Assembly (NCBI GenBank): GCA_030949825.1
Contig: JAUZSC010000040.1
Span: 35,428 to 99,427 of the forward strand
Direction: 5' to 3'
DNA: 64,000 nucleotides
From: Sulfurimonas sp.
GTDB taxonomy: Bacteria; Campylobacterota; Campylobacteria; Campylobacterales; Sulfurimonadaceae
Positions 28,754 to 37,819 of this stretch are shown here, one piece after another. Positions within the stretch are counted from its first letter, which is position 1; each line of letters starts with the position of its first letter. A program made the position numbers and the translations under genes. The notes below the pieces were generated by a model. That model was not told the DNA's origin. It worked only from the letters and a program-made list of their open reading frames with translations, and did no database searches.

Positions 28754-29443
28754 CTAAAATTTACACTTTATCATTGCCTGAATTACACTTGCTTTAGAAT
28801 TACTTCTCTCATACTTATAAGAGTAGTAAAGCCATTCCATTCCTAGAAATAAATTTTTCTTAGCATCTATACTATAAAGTACTTGGTTTTGCGTATTAAT
28901 ATCTCGTTTAGTAATATCTATAAACCCTTCCGCGTGTATATTATAAAATGACTTTGTGCTGTAAACTGTTGTTATTTGATAAGTATCGTCATGTTTATTT
29001 ATATTTTCTTGCTTCTCATATATATTAAGAGAAAAGAGATCAAAGAGAGGAATACTTAGATCAATACCTAAGCCATAGAGATACGCTTGATAATCTCTTC
29101 CAAGATTCACCTGTGTAGCTATGTAAATATCTTGCACAATCCCCATTTTTAAATCATGGTTTGTCATCTTGGAGAAAGAAAATCGAGGAGACACCTCAGC
29201 ATAGATGCCACTCCTAGAATCATCAAACCTTTTGCCAGTCATACTATCAGCGAACATAAAAAGATCTCCATAATCCCATGTTCTATAGTGTTCTAATGTT
29301 AGTGTTAGTTTTTTATCATCTTTAGTATCATAGATGAAAGCGTCCCCATCAAAATTATTTGAATAGAGAACTTGAACATTACTTGTTTGAAATGCGGATA
29401 GCTTCACGATTAAAATAAATAAAGATAAAGTAAAATATTTCAT
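28754..29443 (-). CDS. outer membrane protein of the Tsx/OmpK nucleoside-channel family
   Basis: A 229-residue outer membrane barrel protein with signal peptide (MKYFTLSLFILIVKLSAF). The family hallmark WDYGDLFMFAD is near residue 55, and alternating aromatic strands run to a C-terminal Phe (ASVIQAMIKCKF), as needed for barrel assembly. Tsx-type channels pass nucleosides; the substrate here is not known. Confidence 0.75.
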   Translation of the reverse strand: MKYFTLSLFILIVKLSAFQTSNVQVLYSNNFDGDAFIYDTKDDKKLTLTLEHYRTWDYGDLFMFADSMTGKRFDDSRSGIYAEVSPRFSFSKMTNHDLKMGIVQDIYIATQVNLGRDYQAYLYGLGIDLSIPLFDLFSLNIYEKQENINKHDDTYQITTVYSTKSFYNIHAEGFIDITKRDINTQNQVLYSIDAKKNLFLGMEWLYYSYKYERSNSKASVIQAMIKCKF

Positions 29444-29460
29444 ACAATACGAAAATGGCG

Positions 29461-30207
29461 TTAAGCCATATTCATCCCACCGTTAACTTTTAATGTCTCG
29501 CCTGTTATATATGAAGCATGGTCTGAGAGTAAAAATGCCGTAGCCTCTGCAACTTCTGAAGCTTTTCCCATTCTTTGCATTGGAATCTTAGCGTTTATAC
29601 CGTCTTTAATCTCATCCACTAAAACTTCTGTCATCTCAGTTGAAATAAAACCAGGAGTAATAGAGTTGTAACGGATGCCACTTGTAGCCGCCTCAATTGC
29701 AAAACTTTTTGTCATTGCTATAACGCCACCCTTAGATGCAGCGTAGTTTGTTTGTCCAGCATTTCCTGTTTCACCAATAATAGAAGAAATATTCACAACT
29801 GAACCAAACTTTTTCTTTCGCATTACTTTCATAGACTCTCTACAACCCACAAAACAAGAAGTAAGATTTGCATTGATTACAGACATAAAATCATCTGTTT
29901 TCATACGCATTGCTAGTTTATCGTTTGTGATTCCAGCATTATTTACAAGGTATGAGAGTTCACCATCGGAGTCTATTATTGTTTTTATAGCATCTACAAA
30001 AGCTGCCTCATCACTTACATCAAAACCAATAACTGCAGCTTTTCCACCTGCTGCTTCGATTTCTTCTTTAACTGCATCTGCTTGAACTGCTCCGCTTCTA
30101 TAATGAACCCATACTTTTAAACCAAATCCTGCTAAAGTTTTTGCAATTTCTGCACCAATACCACGACTTGAACCTGTAACTAAAACATTATTTCCACTAA
30201 ATACCAT
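29461..30207 (-). CDS. fabG: 3-oxoacyl-ACP reductase FabG
   Basis: Reduces beta-ketoacyl-ACP with NADPH in fatty acid elongation. Short-chain dehydrogenase of 248 residues: TGSSRGIG cofactor loop, NNAGIT, active Ser in VVNISSIIGETGNAG, Tyr-x3-Lys in NYAASKGG, and a C-terminal ITGETLKVNGGM. fabH and plsX lie elsewhere in the window at 59-61 kb; acpP is not next to it, unlike in many genomes. Confidence 0.94.
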   Translation of the reverse strand: MVFSGNNVLVTGSSRGIGAEIAKTLAGFGLKVWVHYRSGAVQADAVKEEIEAAGGKAAVIGFDVSDEAAFVDAIKTIIDSDGELSYLVNNAGITNDKLAMRMKTDDFMSVINANLTSCFVGCRESMKVMRKKKFGSVVNISSIIGETGNAGQTNYAASKGGVIAMTKSFAIEAATSGIRYNSITPGFISTEMTEVLVDEIKDGINAKIPMQRMGKASEVAEATAFLLSDHASYITGETLKVNGGMNMA

Positions 30208-30226
30208 TAACTTTCCTTTTTCTTAT

Positions 30227-31702
30227 TTATATAAGAGCTCGATCCATCTCAGATGGAATTTCTATCTCCATGAGTTTTAAAACTGTTGGTGCGATATTAT
30301 TTAATCCACCAGCATCTACCTTTGTAACCCCATCAGCCATCACAAAACACCAAACCTTGCCAACTGTATGATTTGTAAGCGTATTACCAGCATCGTCTTT
30401 CATCTCTTCACAGTTGCCATGATCAGAGGTAATTACTAAAGCATAATCATTTTTCTTTGCTGATGCAATGATTTTTCCCAACTGTGCATCTACTGTACTA
30501 ACCGCTATTTTTGCAGCTTCTTCATCTCCAGTATGTCCTACCATATCACCATTCGCAAAATTTACTACGATAAAATCATAGGAAGAGTCCATAGCATCTA
30601 AGACAGCTTTAGCAACTGCATCTGCACTCATTTCTGGCTTCATATCGTATGTTCTTACATCTGGAGAGGGAATTAGAACTCTCGTTTCATTCTCGTAAGG
30701 CTCATCTATTCCACCGTTTAAGAAAAAAGTAACATGCGCATATTTTTCCGTTTCAGCCGTATGAAGTTGTCGTAAACCTTTACTCGCAATGACCTCAGCG
30801 AGAGTATTTTTAGGACTCTCTTTTCTAAAAAGTACAGGATAAGGAAAACTTTTATCATACTCTGTTATCGTAGCTACATTTACCTTTAAAAACTTCCGTG
30901 TAAAAGCACTAAAACTTTCATCGCCTATAGCAGTCATAAGCTCACGCATTCTGTCGCTTCTAAAGTTAATAGTTAAAACAGAATCTCCATTTTTCATTCC
31001 ATCGTAGCCCTCAAAAGCAGTAGGTTCCATAAACTCATCGGTTTCACCCAAAGAGTACGAATGTCCTACATAGCCTTGTGGATTCCAGTCAGTTATTGGC
31101 GTTGCGTTCACCATTGCCTCATAGCCACGCTGCACTCTTGCCCATCTATTATCTCTATCCATAGAATAAAAACGACCTGAAATTGTAGCTATGCTAATGT
31201 TCTCATCAAGTGCTTCTTCTACTATCTTTATATACTTAGATGCTGAAGTGGGAGATACATCCCTTCCATCTGTTATAAGATGCAGGAAAACTTTTTTTCC
31301 ATTTTTAGACGCAATTTTTGCAAGTCCTAAAAAATGGTTTATATGTGAATGCACACCACCATCACTTAAAAGACCTATGAGATGAAGCCTATCTGACTTA
31401 GCCATCAAATTTTTTAACTCTTCATTATCTTCGAGTGTATTTTCATTCAAAGCAAGAGAAATTTTCACCAAATCTTGGTATAAAACTCGCCCACTTCCTA
31501 TACTCATATGTCCAACTTCAGAATTTCCCATTTGACCCTCTGGCAGTCCCACACTTAAACCAAAAGTATCAATCAGAGAATGCGGAACATCTTTAAACAA
31601 GGTGTCATATGTTGGTTTAGTTGCATTATAAAAAGAATTGTGCTGGGTTTTAGGACTGTAACCTATCCCATCGGTAATAACTAAAATTACTTTTTTACTC
31701 AA
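30227..31702 (-). CDS. gpmI: 2,3-bisphosphoglycerate-independent phosphoglycerate mutase
   Basis: Interconverts 3- and 2-phosphoglycerate with two manganese ions. 491 residues with alkaline-phosphatase fold: VILVITDGIGYS (metal Asp), MGNSEVGHMSIGSG (phosphorylated Ser), HLITDGRDVSP, NFANGDMVGHTG, and TSDHGNCEEM with the last metal ligands. Length is slightly below the usual 510. Probably co-transcribed with fabG, 19 bases downstream. Confidence 0.96.
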   Translation of the reverse strand: MSKKVILVITDGIGYSPKTQHNSFYNATKPTYDTLFKDVPHSLIDTFGLSVGLPEGQMGNSEVGHMSIGSGRVLYQDLVKISLALNENTLEDNEELKNLMAKSDRLHLIGLLSDGGVHSHINHFLGLAKIASKNGKKVFLHLITDGRDVSPTSASKYIKIVEEALDENISIATISGRFYSMDRDNRWARVQRGYEAMVNATPITDWNPQGYVGHSYSLGETDEFMEPTAFEGYDGMKNGDSVLTINFRSDRMRELMTAIGDESFSAFTRKFLKVNVATITEYDKSFPYPVLFRKESPKNTLAEVIASKGLRQLHTAETEKYAHVTFFLNGGIDEPYENETRVLIPSPDVRTYDMKPEMSADAVAKAVLDAMDSSYDFIVVNFANGDMVGHTGDEEAAKIAVSTVDAQLGKIIASAKKNDYALVITSDHGNCEEMKDDAGNTLTNHTVGKVWCFVMADGVTKVDAGGLNNIAPTVLKLMEIEIPSEMDRALI

Positions 31703-31724
31703 TCTATTTCCTTTAATATTTTTT

Positions 31725-33845
31725 TTAGATTATACTATTATTTTTTTTTAGTCTGTTCATTGTGCTAAGCATATTTGGAAATCTACTGTTATTATTGACT
31801 TCAAATATTTTAAGCTTTTTCAAAATATATTCATCTTTAGAAAATTTAGTTATGTATTTTTTAACAAGTTCCTGTGCAGAGTCAAAGTCTTCCAATACTA
31901 TTGTCTTATCAATCTTTACTCTATATGCGAGCTTTATTAGATTTTCTATTCTTTTTTCTCGTAATAGTACTCCTCTTAAATTTAAAAACTTTTTTTCAAC
32001 TGTATTGAATTCGCCATTTAAAGCGTCTATCTCAACATGTGCAATAAGATTTCTCCAATATTTTGTGAAAGATTTACCAAGTTTACTAAATAACAAAAAA
32101 TCATGTTTATCAATCAGGTTATAACAACTTTGAAAGTCATGGCTTTCATAGAAGTTATAAAGTTCTCTAGTATATTGACATTTCATTCTGTACATCTCGT
32201 AATCAAGATGCTGTTCATCCTCCTCAAAGGAAACTAAGAGTTTTTCTACCTTATCTACTTCTCCATCATATAGGCATATGTCAATTAATGAAGTATCCGT
32301 ATTTGCATCTTCTTCAAATTTTATACCAAAGTATATAAGATACTGAGCAAATACTTCGTTATCTTCAGCTACTTTTTTCAATTTATTCATATCTCTATTT
32401 TTTAAAATATCCAAATATTTTAAAAAATGTGTACCATGATTTAAAAATAAATTGACCATAGCCTTTTTAGATGTCGCAAACTTATATGTACGTAACAAGG
32501 AATCAGCTTCTGCCCATCTGCCTTCAACGAGACATATCTGTGCTTTAGCTAAGGTTTGCTTAAACAAATACTCCATTCTTGAGTATTCAGGGGTATTCTT
32601 AAAAGCTGGATACCGAGAGACTAGATTATATGCTAGAGAATATTCTTTTTCAAAAAATAAATTTTGGAATTGTTTATAATTATCAAAAGCTTTAAAAACA
32701 TTTTGAATTTCATTTTTTTTACAAGCTACATTTTCAAATAAAGACAATGTTTGTTTTGCAAAACTTCTATTTTCTGCAGATAAATCTTGTGTGGCTCTTT
32801 GTAAGAGGGTCTCGTATTTAAATTCCAATGCTTCATATTCTTTTGAATTAAATAATAAAACATCCTTTTCAACTATAGTATACGCAGCATCAAGAGAATT
32901 ATGAAGAATTAAAGAAGTAAGTTGAGAAGGTGTTGGAAGATTAACTTTTACTATTGTATTATTTTCTAAAAGTGCGAGGAGTAGGTATTCTGATAAAAAA
33001 GCAATTTGTTTAACATTATCTGTAAATGTTATATATTTAACCATGGCAGTTTTCATATATTTAAGATCCACCAGAGATATAGAAGGCAAATCCCCACATA
33101 CTAAAGCGTACCGCTTGTTTTTTAAAAGTAGTGTTTGGTAAATGCATGTAAAAACTGTATCAATTTTAGTATATAGATTCATCTTATTTGTATCAATTAT
33201 CCTTAAGTCACCATTGGCATGTGAACTTAGTACATGCTCCTCATCTAGGTGTAATAAATGATTTACTGTAACACTTTCATTCACTAAAATATGCTTATAA
33301 ATGTTTGAAAATATATCAATTTTAACAATATCCCCACGATTTCCAGAAACAATTAATTGAGAATCAAGAAAACTTATTGCACTAATCCCCTTTGTTCTTT
33401 TTTTTAACTTTTCAAATAAAACTAGTTTATTTATTGCTTGAGAACTATTATGCTTATACTGTATTAATTCATTCGCGTGTGTACCTACAAAAAAATATAC
33501 GGAATTTGGTTCAAAAGCGATACTGGTCACTTCATAATCTATTGCAATTTTATTGATTATATCTACACTTTTAAGCTTAGTATTATCTTCTCTTATTAAG
33601 GTATCAAGTACATAGATGTAATTATCAATGACATATACTAACCTTTTTTTGTTTGGGCTGAAACAAAAAAATGCAGAAGACTTTTTATTATTCTTAATTT
33701 TTAAATTATATATTTGCTTCGAGCTTTCCGTCTCTAGTATTTTAATCCATTCTGCATTAGCACTGTACGCAAAGGAGTCTTGACTAATAACTTGAATTTT
33801 TTCTATGTTAGCGTCTATTTCCAAGAGATTTTCAATATGAAACAT
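31725..33845 (-). CDS. cytosolic WD40-like propeller plus alpha-solenoid protein
   Basis: A 706-residue protein without signal peptide or membrane helix. Residues 1-320 hold propeller-like repeats with VTSIAFEPNSVYFFVG, ISAISFLDSQLIVSGNRGDIVKI-type blades. Residues 340-706 are helical repeats (SLAYNLVSRYPAFKN, EGRWAEADSLLRTYK), as in TPR or solenoid proteins. No enzyme motif is seen. It is divergent from mraY and upstream of gpmI. This combined architecture suggests a scaffold; the process it serves is unknown. Confidence 0.65.
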   Translation of the reverse strand: MFHIENLLEIDANIEKIQVISQDSFAYSANAEWIKILETESSKQIYNLKIKNNKKSSAFFCFSPNKKRLVYVIDNYIYVLDTLIREDNTKLKSVDIINKIAIDYEVTSIAFEPNSVYFFVGTHANELIQYKHNSSQAINKLVLFEKLKKRTKGISAISFLDSQLIVSGNRGDIVKIDIFSNIYKHILVNESVTVNHLLHLDEEHVLSSHANGDLRIIDTNKMNLYTKIDTVFTCIYQTLLLKNKRYALVCGDLPSISLVDLKYMKTAMVKYITFTDNVKQIAFLSEYLLLALLENNTIVKVNLPTPSQLTSLILHNSLDAAYTIVEKDVLLFNSKEYEALEFKYETLLQRATQDLSAENRSFAKQTLSLFENVACKKNEIQNVFKAFDNYKQFQNLFFEKEYSLAYNLVSRYPAFKNTPEYSRMEYLFKQTLAKAQICLVEGRWAEADSLLRTYKFATSKKAMVNLFLNHGTHFLKYLDILKNRDMNKLKKVAEDNEVFAQYLIYFGIKFEEDANTDTSLIDICLYDGEVDKVEKLLVSFEEDEQHLDYEMYRMKCQYTRELYNFYESHDFQSCYNLIDKHDFLLFSKLGKSFTKYWRNLIAHVEIDALNGEFNTVEKKFLNLRGVLLREKRIENLIKLAYRVKIDKTIVLEDFDSAQELVKKYITKFSKDEYILKKLKIFEVNNNSRFPNMLSTMNRLKKNNSII

Positions 33846-33945
33846 TTTACACCTAATTGATAAGATTTAACCATACTTTTAATAATTGTATCTGCTAAGG
33901 AAATTATACTATAATGTCATAAATAATAAATTTACAGGACTACAT

Positions 33946-35007
33946 TTGCTCTATTGGCTTCATCAAACTTTTGATATTAATATACTTGGATACATTACCA
34001 TCCGCGCTGGCATCTCGTTTTTTATAGCCCTGTTTTTCACGCTTTTTTTGATGCCTTATTTTATTCGTTGGGCACAAAGAACATCAAGTGTTCAACCCAT
34101 AAATGAATGGGCTCCCCAAAGACATAAAGAAAAAGCATCTACGCCAACGATGGGTGGTATTGTTTTTATTGTTGCAACTATTGTAGCTTCGCTTTTAAGC
34201 ATTAAATTTTCAAATATTTATGCAGTAGGTGGGGTTTTAACACTTGTACTTTTTGCACTTATAGGCTTCCAAGATGATTTTGCAAAGGTGCGAAAAAATG
34301 AAAACTTAGCTGGACTTAAAGCCCGTACTAAACTCTTGTTTCAAGTTATTGCAGCCCTTATTGTTGCATCTTACCTATGTGTTTTCGCAGATTTCAACAC
34401 TGATCTTTATGTTCCTTTTATGAAGTCTCCAATCTTAGATATGGGACTATTTGCCATGCTTCTTTGGGTACTCGTAATCATCGCTACTTCAAATGCTGTC
34501 AATCTTACTGATGGACTTGATGGGCTTGCCACCGTTCCTTCAATCACAGCATTAGCTTCATTTACAATCATCATTTATATTACAGGTCACGCAAAAATAA
34601 GTGCTTACCTTTTAATGCCTAACTTTGATGTTGGAGAAGTTGCTATTGTTGCGGCGGCTCTTATGGGGGCATTAAGTGGTTTTCTTTGGTACAACTGCCA
34701 TCCTGCAGAGGTTTTTATGGGAGACAGTGGTTCACTTACCATTGGTGCTTTTTTAGGCTATCTTGCCATCATCTCTAAAAGTGAGATTTTACTTCTTCTT
34801 ATCGGTTCTATTTTTGTGATAGAAACTTTATCTGTGATTTTACAAGTGGGTTCTTACAAACTCCGTAAAAAAAGAGTTTTTTTAATGGCTCCAATTCATC
34901 ATCATTTTGAGATGAAAAACTGGCATGAAAACAAAATCATAGTAAGGTTTTGGATTATCGCGATTTTATCAAACCTTGTAGCACTGATATCTCTAAAGAT
35001 TCGTTAG
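33946..35007 (+). CDS. mraY: phospho-MurNAc-pentapeptide transferase MraY
   Basis: Makes lipid I on the inner face of the membrane. I chose TTG at 33946: AGGA lies six bases upstream and the protein then begins MLYWLHQTFDINILGY, as in relatives; the longer frame from 33886 adds an implausible N-terminus. It has about ten membrane helices and the signature loops TMGGIVFI, NAVNLTDGLDGLA and FMGDSGSLTIGAFLG, plus APIHHHFE. 353 residues. It directly precedes murD. Confidence 0.95.
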   Translation: MLYWLHQTFDINILGYITIRAGISFFIALFFTLFLMPYFIRWAQRTSSVQPINEWAPQRHKEKASTPTMGGIVFIVATIVASLLSIKFSNIYAVGGVLTLVLFALIGFQDDFAKVRKNENLAGLKARTKLLFQVIAALIVASYLCVFADFNTDLYVPFMKSPILDMGLFAMLLWVLVIIATSNAVNLTDGLDGLATVPSITALASFTIIIYITGHAKISAYLLMPNFDVGEVAIVAAALMGALSGFLWYNCHPAEVFMGDSGSLTIGAFLGYLAIISKSEILLLLIGSIFVIETLSVILQVGSYKLRKKRVFLMAPIHHHFEMKNWHENKIIVRFWIIAILSNLVALISLKIR

Positions 35008-35008
35008 T

Positions 35009-36208
35009 ATGAAAAGAACTTCTTTATTTGGTCACGGTGGAACGATGAAAGCCTTGGCTAGACATATACCAGATGCAATTTTTTATGATGATAAATGCTC
35101 TCAAGCTTTTAATGATGAAAATGGATTTACTGTTAAACCTGCATCTGAATTCAATCCCGAAAATTCTGACCTTGAGATTCCCTCACCAGGAATTCCACCC
35201 TCAAACCCATTAATTTTAAAAGCTAAAAACCTTATGAGCGAGTATGACTACTTTGTAGATGCCATGCCTTTGAATATTTGGATTAGTGGAACAAATGGAA
35301 AAACAACAACAACGCAAATGATGCAACATCTTTTAAAAGACAAAGGCTCACTCGCAGGTGGAAATATCGGAACTGCTCTTGGTGACTTAGATACAGATGC
35401 CAGCATCTGGATACTTGAAACAAGCTCTTTTACAATGCACTATACAAATATCGCTAGTCCAAACATATATGTTTTACTTCCAATAAATCCCGACCATTTA
35501 TCATGGCATGGGAATATAACAGAATATGAAAATGCGAAACTAAAACCGCTCTCTACCATGAAAGAAGGTGAAGTTGCAATTGTTCCTCATAAATATAAAG
35601 ATATCCAAACAGCCGCATATATAATCTCATATACGGACGAGATAGACCTAGCTTCTAAATTTGACATAGATGCCACAAAAGTAAAGTTTAAAGGTGCTTT
35701 TTTAGCAGATGCACTTTTAGCCATGGCTGTTAAAAAAATCCTCTTTGATAAAGTAGACTACGAAGGTATAAACTCTTTTACACTTGACCCTCACAGACAA
35801 GAAGAAGTAAGAGATTCTAAAAATCGTCTTTGGGTGAACGATACTAAAGCTACAAACATAGATGCCACTATTGCTGTACTTAATCGTTATAAAGAAAAAA
35901 ATATTCACTTGATTTTAGGTGGCGATGACAAGGGCGTTGACTTAAAAGAACTGTTTGACTTCTTGCTTACTTGTGATGTTAAGATATATAATATTGGTAC
36001 AAATAAGGAAAAACTTTCTTCTCTGGCTTGTAAGTATTCGATAGATGCACAGCTTTGCAAGAACTTAGCAGATGCTATTGAAAAAATCGATACTAACTTA
36101 GAACTCGATGAAGTAGCTCTCCTCTCACCTGCAGCATCGAGTCTCGATGAATTTAGTTCATACGCCCAAAGAGGCAATGAATTTAAAGACGCGGTAGCAT
36201 CTTTGTAA
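35009..36208 (+). CDS. murD: UDP-N-acetylmuramoylalanine--D-glutamate ligase
   Basis: Adds D-Glu to UDP-MurNAc-L-Ala in peptidoglycan synthesis. Mur ligase of 399 residues with the ATP loop WISGTNGKTTTT near residue 90, NPDHLSWHG, DPHRQEEV, WVNDTKATN and LSPAASSLDEF. It is a little shorter than E. coli MurD (438), common in the phylum. One base separates it from mraY, and its stop overlaps the purN start. Confidence 0.95.
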   Translation: MKRTSLFGHGGTMKALARHIPDAIFYDDKCSQAFNDENGFTVKPASEFNPENSDLEIPSPGIPPSNPLILKAKNLMSEYDYFVDAMPLNIWISGTNGKTTTTQMMQHLLKDKGSLAGGNIGTALGDLDTDASIWILETSSFTMHYTNIASPNIYVLLPINPDHLSWHGNITEYENAKLKPLSTMKEGEVAIVPHKYKDIQTAAYIISYTDEIDLASKFDIDATKVKFKGAFLADALLAMAVKKILFDKVDYEGINSFTLDPHRQEEVRDSKNRLWVNDTKATNIDATIAVLNRYKEKNIHLILGGDDKGVDLKELFDFLLTCDVKIYNIGTNKEKLSSLACKYSIDAQLCKNLADAIEKIDTNLELDEVALLSPAASSLDEFSSYAQRGNEFKDAVASL

Positions 36209-36765
36209 TGATAAAAGTAGCCATCCTCGCATCACATAATGGAAGTGGTTTTAATGCTCTGCACACCGCATCTAAAGAGCTAGGTATTGAGATTCCTCTT
36301 CTTATTTCTAACAACTCTAATTCCATCGCTTTAGTAAATGCCCAGAAGTACAAAATAAAGAATCAACTTGTAAATGCAAAAACAGATGCAGACCCAGATG
36401 CAAAGATATATGAATTACTTTTAGCATCTGGATGCACACATGTATTTCTCTCTGGATACATGAAAAAAATCTCTAAAACAATCACAGATAAGTTTATTGT
36501 CATCAATGTACACCCTGCCCTTTTACCAAACTATGGTGGGGCTAGAATGTATGGAAGATATGTCCACGAAGCTGTTATAAAAAATAAAGAAAAGATAAGT
36601 GGCGTTACTATTCATGAAGTTAACGAAGTTTATGATGATGGGGAAATTTTACTTCAAAAAGAGCTTCATCTTCTAGAAAATGAAACAGTTGATAGCCTAG
36701 AGTCTAAAATAAAAAAACTAGAAATACAAGCAATACTTGAGGCATTTAAAAAATGTTTGAAATAG
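36208..36765 (+). CDS. purN: phosphoribosylglycinamide formyltransferase
   Basis: Third step of purine synthesis, using 10-formyl-THF. Start KVAILASHNGSGFNAL, phosphate loop, LSGYMKKIS, and the catalytic site NVHPALLPNYGG with SGVTIHEVNEVYDDGEIL. 185 residues, near normal. Co-translated with murD (one-base overlap) and overlapping the next gene by 13 bases, so mraY-murD-purN and the channel gene form one operon. The formyl-transferase family is broad, but motif spacing fits PurN. Confidence 0.88.
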   Translation: MIKVAILASHNGSGFNALHTASKELGIEIPLLISNNSNSIALVNAQKYKIKNQLVNAKTDADPDAKIYELLLASGCTHVFLSGYMKKISKTITDKFIVINVHPALLPNYGGARMYGRYVHEAVIKNKEKISGVTIHEVNEVYDDGEILLQKELHLLENETVDSLESKIKKLEIQAILEAFKKCLK

Positions 36766-37352
36766 CAGAGTACATAGGAACAATAGCCTTTGCAATCAGT
36801 GGTTTTTTTGTAGCCGCGCGCGCACGACTTGACCTATTGGGTGCACTAATCGCAACATTTTTAACCGCACTTGGTGGTGGGATTATGCGTGATGTTACGG
36901 TCGATAAAATACCTTTCACTTTTTCACACAACTACCCTGCCCTAATAGTTTTGGGCGTTTTTATGCTTCTCATTATTTTTAAATTTCACCGCAGAGATTC
37001 CATTGAAAATAAACCTTTGTTTATGTTAAGTGATTCGATTGGTCTTGTTTCTTTTAGCATCTCAGGCGCACTCATTGCACTCGAGTCTCAGTTTAATCTT
37101 ACCGGCGTTCTTGCTATGACCTTTATCACAGCTGTCGGAGGAGGGATTGTAAGAGATGTCATCATAAATGAAGTTCCCTTTGTCTTAAAAACTGGATTTT
37201 ATGGAACAATTGCTTTACTTATAGGTTTCGTTTTATATATTTTAAACGCTTACGACCTTGTTTCATTTATAAATATCACAATTCTTTTTGTGGCTTCTCT
37301 CTCTTTAAGAATCGTAGCTTACTACAAAAAATGGGCAATTCCTCTAAAATAA
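36753..37352 (+). CDS. TRIC/YicG-type membrane channel protein (UPF0126)
   Basis: A 199-residue protein with seven predicted helices and two copies of the family unit: AISGFFVAARARLDLLGALI with GGGIMRDV, then SISGALIALESQFNLTGVLA with GGGIVRDV. The GG-x-xRD signature is shared with prokaryotic TRIC potassium channels. In Pfam this is UPF0126. Cation selectivity is inferred from the family, not visible here. Confidence 0.85.
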   Translation: MFEIAEYIGTIAFAISGFFVAARARLDLLGALIATFLTALGGGIMRDVTVDKIPFTFSHNYPALIVLGVFMLLIIFKFHRRDSIENKPLFMLSDSIGLVSFSISGALIALESQFNLTGVLAMTFITAVGGGIVRDVIINEVPFVLKTGFYGTIALLIGFVLYILNAYDLVSFINITILFVASLSLRIVAYYKKWAIPLK

Positions 37353-37408
37353 ACAAGTGTAAGCTAACTTTCAGTACATAAAAGCTATAATTTCGGTCTT
37401 TAAAAGAT

Positions 37409-37484
37409 GGCCAATTAGCTCAGTCGGTAGAGCAACTGACTGAAAATCAGTGTGTCCTTGGTTCGATTCCGAGATTGGCCACCA
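37409..37484 (+). tRNA. tRNA-Phe (GAA), copy 1
   Basis: A 76-base cloverleaf with encoded CCA; anticodon stem ACTGA/TCAGT encloses CTGAAAA, anticodon GAA. Identical to the next copy. Confidence 0.96.
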
Positions 37485-37509
37485 CCTTTTAAAGATTTTT
37501 ACTACATAC

Positions 37510-37585
37510 GGCCAATTAGCTCAGTCGGTAGAGCAACTGACTGAAAATCAGTGTGTCCTTGGTTCGATTCCGAGATTGGCCACCA
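37510..37585 (+). tRNA. tRNA-Phe (GAA), copy 2
   Basis: Exact duplicate of the tRNA 25 bases upstream, including CCA and one following base. The tandem copy marks the left edge of the accessory region. Confidence 0.96.
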
Positions 37586-37761
37586 CTTTTTTTATGCCCT
37601 TTCGGTACCAACAACTCTTTTTTCTTTATACTTCCTTGTCGATAAACTCACGAACAAAAGTTCGCTTCGTTCATCTCCGCCTTGCCTAAAATAAAAATAG
37701 TCATGAAAGCTTCTTCTTCCTCTATATCAAGAAACCAAATATGTTTTAAATATTATATATC

Positions 37762-37794
37762 TGTAATTATATACATATTTTTGCTATAATTACA
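37762..37794. promoter_or_regulatory. palindromic operator over the hipA promoter
   Basis: TGTAATTATA and TATAATTACA form a perfect 10-bp inverted repeat with a 13-base spacer. The right arm contains the -10 box TATAAT (37785-37790), 30 bases before the hipA start. HipB-type antitoxins bind such sites to repress their own operon. Confidence 0.6.
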
Positions 37795-37819
37795 AATATA
37801 CAATAATTAAGGAAGCGTC

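Noticed and set aside
37450..37689. Open frame across the tandem tRNA-Phe genes
   Set aside because: It reads through both tRNAs and has no ribosome binding site or family resemblance.
37586..37761. A second copy of the tRNA-Phe end as an att site for the hip module
   Set aside because: No further copy of the tRNA 3' end was found between 37586 and ssrA.
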